Shown here: in pieces, positions 56,328 through 63,053 of the stretch | How the letters are laid out: every line of letters starts with the position of its first letter | How positions within the stretch are numbered: position 1 is the first letter of the stretch | Source of the DNA: a virus | DNA: 64,000 bases | Strand: one strand, 5' to 3' | Virus record (IMG/VR): IMGVR_UViG_3300049433_000139 | Location: 1 to 64,000 of that record | The notes under the pieces: generated by a model | What the model saw: the letters and a program-made list of their open reading frames with translations, nothing else | Told to the model about the DNA's origin: nothing | The model's database searches: none | Position numbers and translations under genes: made by a program

Positions 56328-56843
56328 ATGGATGACGCGGACGGATTTAGAATCGAAGCCGCCGAGCAGTTTGGTTTTATAGCGACCGACCCTGGAGCGG
56401 GCGCTTATGACGGAACGTATGCGTGCAGCGTTCAACAAGTAATCGCATTTGCCAAGGCGTGCGAGCGCGCGGGGATGGCGGCTGCACTGAAACTTGTGCG
56501 GATCACGGCGCAAGGTGGAAGAGATATCAAGATAAATGCCGCTCCTATCGCGCTCGACGTAATTTCCGGCGTGTTGGAGCATGCGGTTTGGAAAACGGAC
56601 GCGGAACTGGCGCCGATTCTGGCCGCCGAGGAAGCGCGGTTTATGACGGCGCAGGGATACGTTCGCGCCGCAGATGATCAGCCCGGCGCACGATGGATAA
56701 AGCCCGAATCGAAATGTGACGGATGCATTCCTGCATCGGTAGTGCCATCCGAATGCGTTGGCTGCGGACAAAATCCGGCCGACCCGCCGTCGAAACTTTG
56801 CCCCGGCTGTCAAGCCTACCGGGAGCATACCACATGTTCGTAA
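56328..56843 (+). CDS. Hypothetical protein with C-terminal zinc ribbon
   Basis: 171 residues. The N-terminal part is helical (MDDADGFRIEAAEQFGFIAT, CSVQQVIAFAKACERAGMAA). The C-terminus has CDGC, CVGC and CPGC-type pairs (about 128-160), two zinc knuckles. GGAG lies about 10 bases before ATG. No named family. Confidence 0.62.
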   Translation: MDDADGFRIEAAEQFGFIATDPGAGAYDGTYACSVQQVIAFAKACERAGMAAALKLVRITAQGGRDIKINAAPIALDVISGVLEHAVWKTDAELAPILAAEEARFMTAQGYVRAADDQPGARWIKPESKCDGCIPASVVPSECVGCGQNPADPPSKLCPGCQAYREHTTCS

Positions 56844-57064
56844 CTGTAGTAGCCGTGCTCTGTCTTTCCACCGGCCTCTGCGTCGAGGAAATCGTCACCG
56901 ATTCCAACCTCGAACCCACGCTTTCCTTTTCCTCCTGCCTTTCGGGAGCGCAAGCGCCGCTCGCCAAGTGGAAAGGCGAACATCCGGTGTATCGTTCTGC
57001 GGCGTATCGGATTGAGAAGTACCGGTGTGTGCCGGGGCATTACGAAATACGGGGACGGGTCTGA
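56834..57064 (+). CDS. Small exported or anchored protein
   Basis: 76 residues from ATG at 56834. MFVTVVAVLCLSTGLCVEEI is a short hydrophobic signal-like start. The rest (CLSGAQAPLAKWKGEHPVYR, then IEKYRCVPGHYEIRGRV) is a compact basic domain with paired Cys. Related small proteins occur in many phage early regions. Overlaps both neighbours. Confidence 0.6.
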   Translation: MFVTVVAVLCLSTGLCVEEIVTDSNLEPTLSFSSCLSGAQAPLAKWKGEHPVYRSAAYRIEKYRCVPGHYEIRGRV

Positions 57065-57372
57065 TGCTTCCCCTTAGCGAAATTGAAGTTACGCAATTGC
57101 GCCGGCTCATGAACGGCGAAAACATTTGTTCAAGTGATCGCCCTACTGATCGCGCGCGGACACGATTGAAACGGTTGGGTTATGTCCAATTTGATCGCAG
57201 TGCGTGGCTGTGGCGAATTACCGCTGCGGGACGGGAACATCTTGCGGCTTTGGACTCGCGCCTCGCCTGCGAATACTGCGGCCCCGGCAAGCGAACAGGA
57301 CTGCCCGGCAACGCTTGCGAAAATTGCATGAATGCGGGACTTAAGAACCCGACAGCGGAGGATTTGAAATGA
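57064..57372 (+). CDS. Winged-helix-like protein with zinc ribbon
   Basis: 102 residues from ATG at 57064 (TGATG). MLPLSEIEVTQLRRLMNGEN, TRARTRLKRLGYVQFDRSAW and LWRITAAGREHLAALD read as a winged helix with terminal wing. CEYCGPG and CENCMNAG form a C-terminal zinc ribbon. Probably a DNA-binding regulator. Confidence 0.62.
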   Translation: MLPLSEIEVTQLRRLMNGENICSSDRPTDRARTRLKRLGYVQFDRSAWLWRITAAGREHLAALDSRLACEYCGPGKRTGLPGNACENCMNAGLKNPTAEDLK

Positions 57373-57593
57373 CCGAAACAGAGTATTTAGAACGCAAGCC
57401 TGATCGCACCATTGAGGAAACCGCCAAACTGCTTCGGTTGCGCCTAAAAGGCGACGACACCGCTGATGATGCAAGGCTTTTCATTGCGTATCGCGAATCT
57501 GGAGCGTTTCGTCGAGTGCTTGCGGACGGAATCACGGGCATCGACATTCGCCGTCTTTGTGACGCTGTACTTGGACCGGAGCCGCAGCCATGA
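57369..57593 (+). CDS. Small helical protein
   Basis: 74 residues, MTETEYLERKPDRTIEETAK, then LLRLRLKGDDTADDARLFIA. Acidic and helical; ATGA overlap on both sides. Function unknown. Confidence 0.6.
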   Translation: MTETEYLERKPDRTIEETAKLLRLRLKGDDTADDARLFIAYRESGAFRRVLADGITGIDIRRLCDAVLGPEPQP

Positions 57594-58732
57594 ACGCGCA
57601 CATCGACCCCAACGCCGCTCATGCCGTTTACGCCCCTTCAAGCGCGCACCGCTGGACCGTCTGCACCGCGAGCGCCACGGCGATTGCCGCCATGCAGCGG
57701 GTCGTGACGCTGGACGAACACGAGGCCGCAGAAAACGGGACTGCGGCGCATGACGAAATCGAGCGCATATTGGGGCAGTTTAACGGCCAGATAGTCGAGC
57801 CGGAAGCCCTCAGAGCTGCGGCGGCCGATTTGCTCGATTTCGATCACCCCGCCGCTTACGGCATCGCGCTTACGATCAACTATGTTGCGGGCCTTCCCGC
57901 CGGCCGCGTTTGGATTGAACAGCGTGTTGCGCTTACGGACCAGATTTGGGGCCGCTGTGACATTGCCCATTGGCACGAAGATTCGGAAACGCTTACCATC
58001 GTGGACTATAAAAATGGGTTTGTCGGCGTCGACGCCGAAGAAAACGAGCAGCTCCGAATCTACGGCGCCGCGTCGATTTACACACATCGCCTCGTTGCCG
58101 CGCAGTGGATCCGGTACGCAGTAGTGCAGCCGAACGATTTCATGCCAGGGCCGCGCGTCAAGCAGTGGGTGGAAAGTGCTACGGACCTGTTTGCATGGGC
58201 GGAAAAGACTGCCGCCATCCCACGCGGGCCGCTCGTTTTTAAGTTCGGCCCGAGCCAATGCCGCGATTGCCCTTTGCTTGGAACGTGCGCGCCGACAAAG
58301 GACGTACTGGCGCAATTCGCCGCAGTGGTCGCTACCGGCACCGACCCGACGCCCGCGCAGATACCGCTTTTCGTGGCGCTCAAAAAACCCATAGACCATT
58401 TCTTTGAAGGGCTGATGAAAAACGGCACCAAGAAAGCCTTGGCGGGGTCCGTTCCGCCGGGCATGAAACTGGTCACCGCCGTGAAGCATCGGCAGTGGAA
58501 ATCGGAGGCCGATGCGCGGGCCGCCGTGCTTGCTGCGAAGGGCGTCGAGGCGCTGAAACCGCCGACGCCGGCACAAGCGGAGGATATGGGAATCGACATA
58601 TCGGGACTTGCGGACAAGCCCGAGGGCGGCCCGGCGCTGGCGTTTGAGTCGGATAAGCGGAAACCTTGGGCTAGGAAGGGCGTCGACGAGATGTTCAAGG
58701 GCGTGGCGGATTTGACGGGAGGTGGGAAGTGA
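57590..58732 (+). CDS. DUF2800 protein, RecB/Cas4-like PD-(D/E)xK nuclease
   Basis: 380 residues. GRCDIAHWHEDSETLTIVDY, then KNG...EENEQLRIYGAA, contains the D, D-x-K and Q-x-x-x-Y signature of the fold; CRDCPLLGTC (about 224-233) matches the Cas4-like iron-sulfur or zinc Cys set. DUF2800 and DUF2815 genes form a conserved pair in phage replication modules with DNA polymerase, VapE and SNF2 helicase, all present here. Likely a DNA end-processing nuclease. Confidence 0.87.
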   Translation: MNAHIDPNAAHAVYAPSSAHRWTVCTASATAIAAMQRVVTLDEHEAAENGTAAHDEIERILGQFNGQIVEPEALRAAAADLLDFDHPAAYGIALTINYVAGLPAGRVWIEQRVALTDQIWGRCDIAHWHEDSETLTIVDYKNGFVGVDAEENEQLRIYGAASIYTHRLVAAQWIRYAVVQPNDFMPGPRVKQWVESATDLFAWAEKTAAIPRGPLVFKFGPSQCRDCPLLGTCAPTKDVLAQFAAVVATGTDPTPAQIPLFVALKKPIDHFFEGLMKNGTKKALAGSVPPGMKLVTAVKHRQWKSEADARAAVLAAKGVEALKPPTPAQAEDMGIDISGLADKPEGGPALAFESDKRKPWARKGVDEMFKGVADLTGGGK

Positions 58733-60129
58733 CCATAACCGGAGACGACCTTATCCGATGGGGATACACCCCCGGCCCGTGGTTCAAGGCTGCGATCGCG
58801 CACGCCGCAACTCTGCCGGACCTTGACGAAGCGGACATGCGCGCCGCCCTTTCCCGCTTCGCACCCGCTCCTGTCGTGTTTCAAACAAGGCGCGAATCGG
58901 GCGCGCTCCCGTTCCACGTCAATCTTGAAGCGGACACACCCGACGAAGTAGCCAACGCCGCGGCGGTTGCCGAGCACATGGCGGAGCTGATGCGCGTGCC
59001 CACCATCCGCGCGGGCGCTGTGATGCCAGATGCGTGCCCGGCCGGCTCGGCTAAAGGCACAATTCCCGTTGGTGGCATTGTTGCAGCGGAGAACGCTATC
59101 CATCCTGGTTACCATTCGGCGGATATTTGCTGCTCAATGGCTATTTCCATTTTCGAAAGTGGCACGGACCCCGGCGCGGTGCTCGACGCAGGCATGAAGT
59201 TGTCGCACTTCGGCGCGGGCGGTCGACCGCACAGCCACGATATGCGCCCATCCGATTTGCTTCTTTCGCAGTTCGAAAGCAACCGCTTTCTTTCGACCAC
59301 AACGGAGGCGGCAACGCGTCATTTCGGAACGCAGGGTGACGGGAATCATTTTTTCTACGTCGGCGTAGTGAAGTCCACAGGACAAGTCGCGCTTGTCACG
59401 CATCACGGCTCGCGCAAACCGGGCGCACTGCTCTACAAGGCGGGTATGGCAGTGGCGGAACGCGAAACCAGGAAGATCGCGCCCTCGGTGCCGAAGCATC
59501 AGGCATGGATTGTTGCCGATTCGGACGAAGGGCAGGACTACTGGAAAGCGCTACAGATCATTCGCACCTGGACAAAAAAGAATCACTTCGTCATTCACGA
59601 CGCGGTGACCAAGTACGTTGGCACGCGCGTAAAGGATCGATTCTGGAACGAGCACAATTTCGTTTGGCAAAAGTCAGATGGTCTCTTTTATCACGGTAAG
59701 GGCGCAACGCCCGCGTTCCCCTATTTCGCGCCGGATACGAACGGTCTCACGTTGATTCCCATGAATATGGCCGAACCGATCCTAATCACGCGCGGCCTTG
59801 ATGCACCGAATGGGTTGGGTTTCTCGCCTCACGGCGCCGGCCGTAACTTGAGCCGTACCGGGTTCAAGCGTCAGTTGGGGAACCATGCGGACGAGGCGGC
59901 ATTACACACGGCGGCCGGTCTCGTTCCCGGTATCGACGCGCGGTGGTTTTCGGGAACGCCGGATACTAGCGAAATGCCTGGCGCATACAAAAACGCCGCG
60001 AGTGTCCGGCGGCAGATAGCCACGTTCGGATTGGCTGAAATCGTCGACGAAGTGATGCCATATGGTTGCATCATGGCCGGGGAAGTCGACTGGCGGCGCG
60101 CGGGAAAAGAGATGGGAGCGGATGCATGA
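58729..60129 (+). CDS. RtcB-family RNA ligase
   Basis: 466 residues. RtcB features: MPDACPAGSAKGTIPVGGIV then AAENAIHPGYHSADICCSMA, with the Asp and Cys that bind manganese; FGTQGDGNHFFYVG, THHGSRKPG and SPHGAGRNLSR, which holds the guanylylated His. RtcB seals RNA with 2',3'-cyclic phosphate or 3'-phosphate ends using GTP. In an early phage operon it may repair tRNA cut by host anticodon nucleases. GTGA/ATGA overlaps link it to both neighbours. Confidence 0.88.
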   Translation: MTITGDDLIRWGYTPGPWFKAAIAHAATLPDLDEADMRAALSRFAPAPVVFQTRRESGALPFHVNLEADTPDEVANAAAVAEHMAELMRVPTIRAGAVMPDACPAGSAKGTIPVGGIVAAENAIHPGYHSADICCSMAISIFESGTDPGAVLDAGMKLSHFGAGGRPHSHDMRPSDLLLSQFESNRFLSTTTEAATRHFGTQGDGNHFFYVGVVKSTGQVALVTHHGSRKPGALLYKAGMAVAERETRKIAPSVPKHQAWIVADSDEGQDYWKALQIIRTWTKKNHFVIHDAVTKYVGTRVKDRFWNEHNFVWQKSDGLFYHGKGATPAFPYFAPDTNGLTLIPMNMAEPILITRGLDAPNGLGFSPHGAGRNLSRTGFKRQLGNHADEAALHTAAGLVPGIDARWFSGTPDTSEMPGAYKNAASVRRQIATFGLAEIVDEVMPYGCIMAGEVDWRRAGKEMGADA

Positions 60130-60347
60130 CCAAGCGCCTCGACGTTCACGGATACCCGAACAATATGAGGGGTAAACGACCGCGCGAACCGCTGGTGCAT
60201 CTGCTAGCCACTGACGAATACGGCGGCGTGGGGAGCATCACGTTTCATCCGAGTCGCGCGGCTGCGGTCGTCAAAGCCATTCCCAACGCGGCTAAATCAG
60301 CCACGGCCGGCCGACGCAACCGAGTTACGAGAGTTTCTTTAGAATAG
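60126..60347 (+). CDS. Small basic protein after rtcB-like gene
   Basis: 73 residues from ATG at 60126 (ATGA overlap). MTKRLDVHGYPNNMRGKRPR, then GGVGSITFHPSRAAAVVKAI. Basic ends, no family recognised. Its end lies just before promoter PR2. Confidence 0.58.
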   Translation: MTKRLDVHGYPNNMRGKRPREPLVHLLATDEYGGVGSITFHPSRAAAVVKAIPNAAKSATAGRRNRVTRVSLE

Positions 60348-60349
60348 TG

Positions 60350-60377
60350 TTGACTTTTCCCAAATACGCCGTAAGTT
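60350..60377 (+). promoter_or_regulatory. Rightward dispersed-type promoter PR2
   Basis: TTGACT (60350-60355), 16-base spacer with TTTCCCAAAT, TAAGTT (60372-60377), rightward, 38 bases before the DUF2815 ATG. Near-consensus; shares the CCCAAA form of the spacer box with PR1 and P3. Confidence 0.83.
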
Positions 60378-60414
60378 AGCATTTCCACGCAACCGTTACA
60401 ACTGGAGTCTCAAA

Positions 60415-61368
60415 ATGAACGCCCCGACCCCGCAAGCCAAATATGAACGCAGCGCTCCGCAATCTTTGATGCGTGAAATTCGAATCGCTTATCCTTATCT
60501 CCACGAAAAGCGCGAGAAAAATTCCGCCGGTGTTCCATTCGTATATGGTGCCAAACATCCTAAGGCCGGTCAGCCCCACCCCCGCTACAGTGCAACGCTT
60601 ATGTTCCCGAAGCTGGCCGCCGACGCGTCGCAATGTGCCAACTACATGTTTCTTTGGGGCATCGCTCAGGAGGCTGCTAAAAAATTGTGGCCGACAAGCG
60701 TTGATGCAGCGGGCAATTGGCTTTGGCCAGTCGGCGCGCAGTACGCCGTCAAGGACGGAGATGTGCCGTTCGTGTCGAAACCGAAGCCGGGCGTGCCCGC
60801 GCCGACGGCGGAAGAGACTGCGAAAAAGAACGCGTGGCGCCGTGGATATTGGATTGTTGAAGTGGAAAATTTCCTCGATCCTGGACCGAGGGTTGCGAAA
60901 ATTATCAACGGCGTTGAAGAAGAATTGCCTGCGAAAACAGTCAACGGAATCGTGCAGTACAAAGGTGGCGACTTCGGTGTCGTGAACATCCACGCTTGGT
61001 CTTACGAAAACGCTACTTTCGGTGTCAACTTCGGCTTCGACGGATTCTGTTTCACGCGTGAAGGCGAAGCGATCGGCAATTCCGGAGGCCCTCGCTCGGT
61101 GGCGCAGATGTTCACGGGCGTGGCTGGGATGGCTCCGCCGGTCGGCACTGCGGCTCCGGGTGCGGGTCCGGTCCAGGGCGGGCCACCGATGCCTCCCGTT
61201 GTGCCTGTCTACGCCCCGCAGCCTCAAGCCCCGGTTGCTCCCGTCTACGCCGCAGCTCCGCCCACCGCACCCGCTCCGCCCGCTCCGCCCGCTCCGCCCG
61301 CTCCGCCCATGCCTCCCGGCGCGATGGCACCGGCCGCGCCTGCGCTGCCGCCGTTCCCCGGCAGGTAG
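60415..61368 (+). CDS. DUF2815 ssDNA-binding protein with Pro-rich tail
   Basis: 317 residues, GGAG 8 bases before ATG. REIRIAYPYLHEKREKNSAG, then YSATLMFPK, RGYWIVEVENFLDPG and NIHAWSYENATFGVNFGFDG match DUF2815, described as an ssDNA-binding family in phage replication modules. Residues 230-317 are a Pro/Ala/Gly tail with PPAPPAPPAPP repeats. SSB-like proteins often use flexible tails for partner docking; here the usual acidic tip is absent. Confidence 0.82.
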   Translation: MNAPTPQAKYERSAPQSLMREIRIAYPYLHEKREKNSAGVPFVYGAKHPKAGQPHPRYSATLMFPKLAADASQCANYMFLWGIAQEAAKKLWPTSVDAAGNWLWPVGAQYAVKDGDVPFVSKPKPGVPAPTAEETAKKNAWRRGYWIVEVENFLDPGPRVAKIINGVEEELPAKTVNGIVQYKGGDFGVVNIHAWSYENATFGVNFGFDGFCFTREGEAIGNSGGPRSVAQMFTGVAGMAPPVGTAAPGAGPVQGGPPMPPVVPVYAPQPQAPVAPVYAAAPPTAPAPPAPPAPPAPPMPPGAMAPAAPALPPFPGR

Positions 61369-61828
61369 GACCACGAAATACAGCGCGGGCTTGGTTTGGC
61401 GTACCCGCGTTGTTGTAGAGGTTGGGGATACCTCGGAAAAACCTCTAGGGGCCAGGCGAGTGCGGAACGTGCAAACCGCAATTTACCGGCCCTCAATCCT
61501 TAAAGCCTGAGCGGCCGGGGCTTTGTACCGGCCAGCGAAACGCAATCACGGAGCGACGATCGCAGCGGCAGTAAAGTGGAGACACAGAAACACTCGTCTC
61601 TTAGGAGACCGGCAACAGAAACGACGTCACACGGGCCAAACAATATCCGGAACATTGACCATCAGTCGTCGCCCGGCGCTGCGCAACTTGCTACCGAATT
61701 CAACGGACGCGCTCCACATATCAGGGGACTATTCGTAAGGTGCTCCGCCCAACGCAACACCAATTTCCACGCGACCGGCTGCGCGGCGCCGGCATATCAA
61801 GCCGCGCGAACTTTAAGGGGTATGAGAT
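61369..61828 (+). ncRNA. Non-coding region with a row of hairpins, possible structured RNA
   Basis: 460 bases without a convincing gene. Hairpins in order: CGCGGG/CCCGCG (61384-61409), TAGAGGTT/AACCTCTA (61416-61447), TGCGG/CCGCA (61461-61480), GGCCGG/CCGGCC (61513-61533) and GTCTC/GAGAC (61596-61609). GGCCGG can pair instead with CCGGCC at 61486-61491, giving two exclusive states. It follows the DUF2815 gene and precedes the polymerase genes. Small ORFs through it lack ribosome sites. Confidence 0.4.
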
Positions 61829-62023
61829 ATGAAGCGCGTCAAGCGAGTCGTTGCCCGAAGTGATCGTGGCGAAATTCACATCGCAATCACGGTCAAGAGC
61901 ACGTGGGGTCTGACACGAGGCGAGGTCGATACCGTCACAACGGCATTGGCCGACGACGCCATGCGCTCGATTGCCGGCGTTCGGTATTTGGCCGTTCCTT
62001 TGTCCAAGATCGTTGTGGAGTAG
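61829..62023 (+). CDS. Small hypothetical protein
   Basis: 64 residues, preceded by AAGGGG about 11 bases upstream. MKRVKRVVARSDRGEIHIAI, then STWGLTRGEVDTVTTALADD; alternating strand and helix with a basic start. No family recognised. Confidence 0.6.
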   Translation: MKRVKRVVARSDRGEIHIAITVKSTWGLTRGEVDTVTTALADDAMRSIAGVRYLAVPLSKIVVE

Positions 62024-62028
62024 CAGCA

Positions 62029-62229
62029 ATGTCCGTTCCCGACGTATTCGGTTTGCATAGTCCACCGATGCCTACAGAGCGCGAGATAGACGCGGGCGCG
62101 GACGTGTTGCGCCATCGGCAGATGGGTGGCCGCGTCCTGATGCCGTGGGATAAGCTTTCCAATTCGGTCAAACGCAAATGGCGCGAACACGCAGAAGCCG
62201 TGTTGAACGCCGCGCGGCAGGCGAGGTAG
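62029..62229 (+). CDS. Small hypothetical protein
   Basis: 66 residues from ATG at 62029. MSVPDVFGLHSPPMPTEREI, then RVLMPWDKLSNSVKRKWREH. Short gap to neighbours on both sides. The W-D-K-L-x-x-x-x-K-x-K-W pattern is frequent in small phage proteins; function unknown. Confidence 0.6.
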   Translation: MSVPDVFGLHSPPMPTEREIDAGADVLRHRQMGGRVLMPWDKLSNSVKRKWREHAEAVLNAARQAR

Positions 62230-62233
62230 CAAC

Positions 62234-62362
62234 GTGCCCGGCAATCTTGTTGCGATCGTCATTTTTCTTTTGCTCGGGTCGTGTTCCGCAAGCATCGTGG
62301 CGACACGCATTCATTGTGAAATCACAGGCGTTGAATCCGACTGTCCGCATTGGGTTCATTGA
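62234..62362 (+). CDS. Small lipoprotein-like or anchored protein
   Basis: 42 residues from GTG at 62234, VPGNLVAIVIFLLLGSCSAS, then CEITGVESDCPHWVH. LLGSC could be a lipobox after a very short signal; two more Cys follow. The stop overlaps the next ATG (TGATG). Confidence 0.5.
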   Translation: MPGNLVAIVIFLLLGSCSASIVATRIHCEITGVESDCPHWVH

Positions 62363-62769
62363 TGACCACGGCCCGCGTCTTAGTCTGCGGCGGTCGCGAC
62401 TACGCGAATAGGGCGCGACTGTACGCGGTGCTTGACCACTATCACCTGGAAAGCGGCGGCTTCTCTTGCCTGATACACGGCGCTGCCAAGGGCGCGGATT
62501 TGCTCGCCGCAGAGTGGGCCGCAGCGCGCGGAGTACCGCCCATTCCATTCCCCGCTGCGTGGACCGATCTTGAGACGCAGCCCGTGGTGACCCGCCATAG
62601 GCGCGATGGCACTGCTTACAATGTTCTGGCTGGTTCGATTCGAAACACAAAGATGCTGCGGGAGGGCCGCCCCACGGTAGTGATTGCGTTTCCAGGTGGG
62701 ACCGGAACGGCGGACATGGTGCGCAAGGCTCACATGGCGAAAGTTCCGGTGTTGGAGATTCCGGCGTGA
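62362..62769 (+). CDS. DUF2493 protein, SLOG-type nucleotide-binding fold
   Basis: 135 residues from ATG at 62362. ARVLVCGGRDYANRARLYAV, LIHGAAKGADLLAAEWAAAR, GSIRNTKMLREGRPTVVIAF then PGGTGTADMVRKA are the conserved blocks. The GGRDY and PGGxGT loops bind a nucleotide. The family (YspA-like) is common in phages and proposed to sense or process nucleotide derivatives. Coupled to the DUF4326 gene by GTGA overlap. Confidence 0.82.
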   Translation: MTTARVLVCGGRDYANRARLYAVLDHYHLESGGFSCLIHGAAKGADLLAAEWAAARGVPPIPFPAAWTDLETQPVVTRHRRDGTAYNVLAGSIRNTKMLREGRPTVVIAFPGGTGTADMVRKAHMAKVPVLEIPA

Positions 62770-63053
62770 CGCAAACCACAGTCGTCAACGTCCGATACTC
62801 AAAGTGCGACGTTCGGATCGATCGCAGCGGACCCTATGGGAATCGCTACATCATTGGCCAGCACGGCAATCGCTCCACTGTGATTGAGAAGCACGATCGG
62901 GACTGGCGGGCGATGCTTGCAGACCCGACGACGCGCGACCAGGCCCTTGCGTGCCTGCAATACATGAAAGGTAAAAGGCTCGGCTGCCATTGCAAGCCGC
63001 TGGCGTGTCACGGCGACACCTATTTGGCGCTGATCGCGGAGTGGTGTCCGTGA
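62766..63053 (+). CDS. DUF4326 protein
   Basis: 95 residues from GTG at 62766. VVNVRYSKCDVRIDRSGPYG, NRYIIGQHGNRSTVIEKH and LGCHCKPLACHGDTYLALI are the DUF4326 hallmarks, including CxCxPxxCHGD, a probable metal site. Found in many phages beside DUF2493 genes; function unknown. GTGA overlap with the polymerase gene. Confidence 0.8.
   Translation: MTQTTVVNVRYSKCDVRIDRSGPYGNRYIIGQHGNRSTVIEKHDRDWRAMLADPTTRDQALACLQYMKGKRLGCHCKPLACHGDTYLALIAEWCP

Noticed and set aside
57638-59115. Long leftward open frames opposite DUF2800 and the RtcB-like gene
   Set aside because: Both are shadows of genes with clear catalytic motifs; the translations are low-complexity and Arg/Gly-rich.
60376-61374. 332-codon leftward open frame
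   Set aside because: Antisense shadow of the DUF2815 gene; its N-terminus is a translated Pro-repeat complement (GRSGRSGRSG).
61384-61490. Hairpin row read as a tRNA or tmRNA
   Set aside because: No T-arm TTCGA motif, no acceptor pairing of 7 bp and no CCA were found.
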